Below the pieces are notes generated by a model, which searched no databases, was not told the origin of the DNA, and worked only from the letters and a program-made list of their open reading frames with translations. Shown piece by piece: positions 16,002-16,006 of a stretch of DNA of 16,006 nucleotides. The DNA is from Clostridiales bacterium. Its GTDB lineage: Bacteria > Bacillota > Clostridia > Oscillospirales > Oscillospiraceae. Both the position numbers and the translations under genes were made by a program. How positions within the stretch are numbered: the first letter of the stretch is position 1; each line of letters begins with the position of its first letter. The DNA lies in assembly GCA_021205375.1 (NCBI GenBank), contig JAJPXR010000112.1, positions 1-16,006 on the forward strand, in the 5' to 3' direction.

Positions 16002-16006
16002 ATTCA

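Overview
The window looks like chromosome from a GC-rich, low-oxygen gut Clostridium relative (Oscillospiraceae-like, in the direction of Flavonifractor or Oscillibacter). That assignment is inferred from the strong C/G third-position bias, Gram-positive style ribosome sites (AGGAGG-like), sigma-A type promoters, a Clostridia-type citrate synthase, FIVAR/Ig-like secreted protein architecture and a TTG-started ftsH. No rRNA, tRNA, CRISPR array or complete mobile element was seen. Gene density is high and no gap without a gene exceeds 300 bases.

Layout. 134-1672 (+) is a sodium/proline symporter (putP) with its own promoter and terminator. Tail-to-tail with it is a leftward two-gene unit: rlmB (4447-5253), a 2'-O-ribose rRNA methyltransferase, followed 16 bases later by an 834-residue membrane protein (1926-4430). 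I read the latter as a catalytically dead P-type ATPase fused to a 300-residue acidic, coiled-coil-like N-terminal region. Divergent from rlmB is ftsH (5524-7626), the membrane AAA+ zinc protease, with a clear promoter, a structured leader and a TTG start. Next comes a translationally coupled pair: a membrane acyltransferase-3 (7884-8948) overlapping by 4 bases a secreted GQSN-type esterase with FIVAR and Ig-like domains (8945-11035). This looks like a surface-glycan O-acetyl transfer or removal module. A bidirectional terminator separates it from two divergently transcribed base-excision-repair genes, an alkyladenine DNA glycosylase (11109-11735, -) and uracil-DNA glycosylase (11792-12478, +), whose promoters overlap. 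The right end holds a MarR regulator, a flavodoxin, citrate synthase and a second MarR regulator (12606-15493, all +). Facing it is the 3' remnant of a LysR regulator (15514-15960, -) that is cut off abruptly next to a 12-bp hairpin at the window edge.

How the parts connect. Most genes are housekeeping: osmolyte or proline uptake, ribosome modification, membrane protein quality control, DNA repair and entry to the citrate branch. Three places deserve a closer look. One is the pseudo-P-type ATPase behind rlmB. Another is the split acyltransferase/SGNH-esterase pair. The third is the MarR-flavodoxin-citrate synthase-MarR cluster, which carries repeated GTTCAC/GTGAAC half-sites around two of its upstream regions. 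All family calls were made by reading motifs in the translated sequence; no database search was available.
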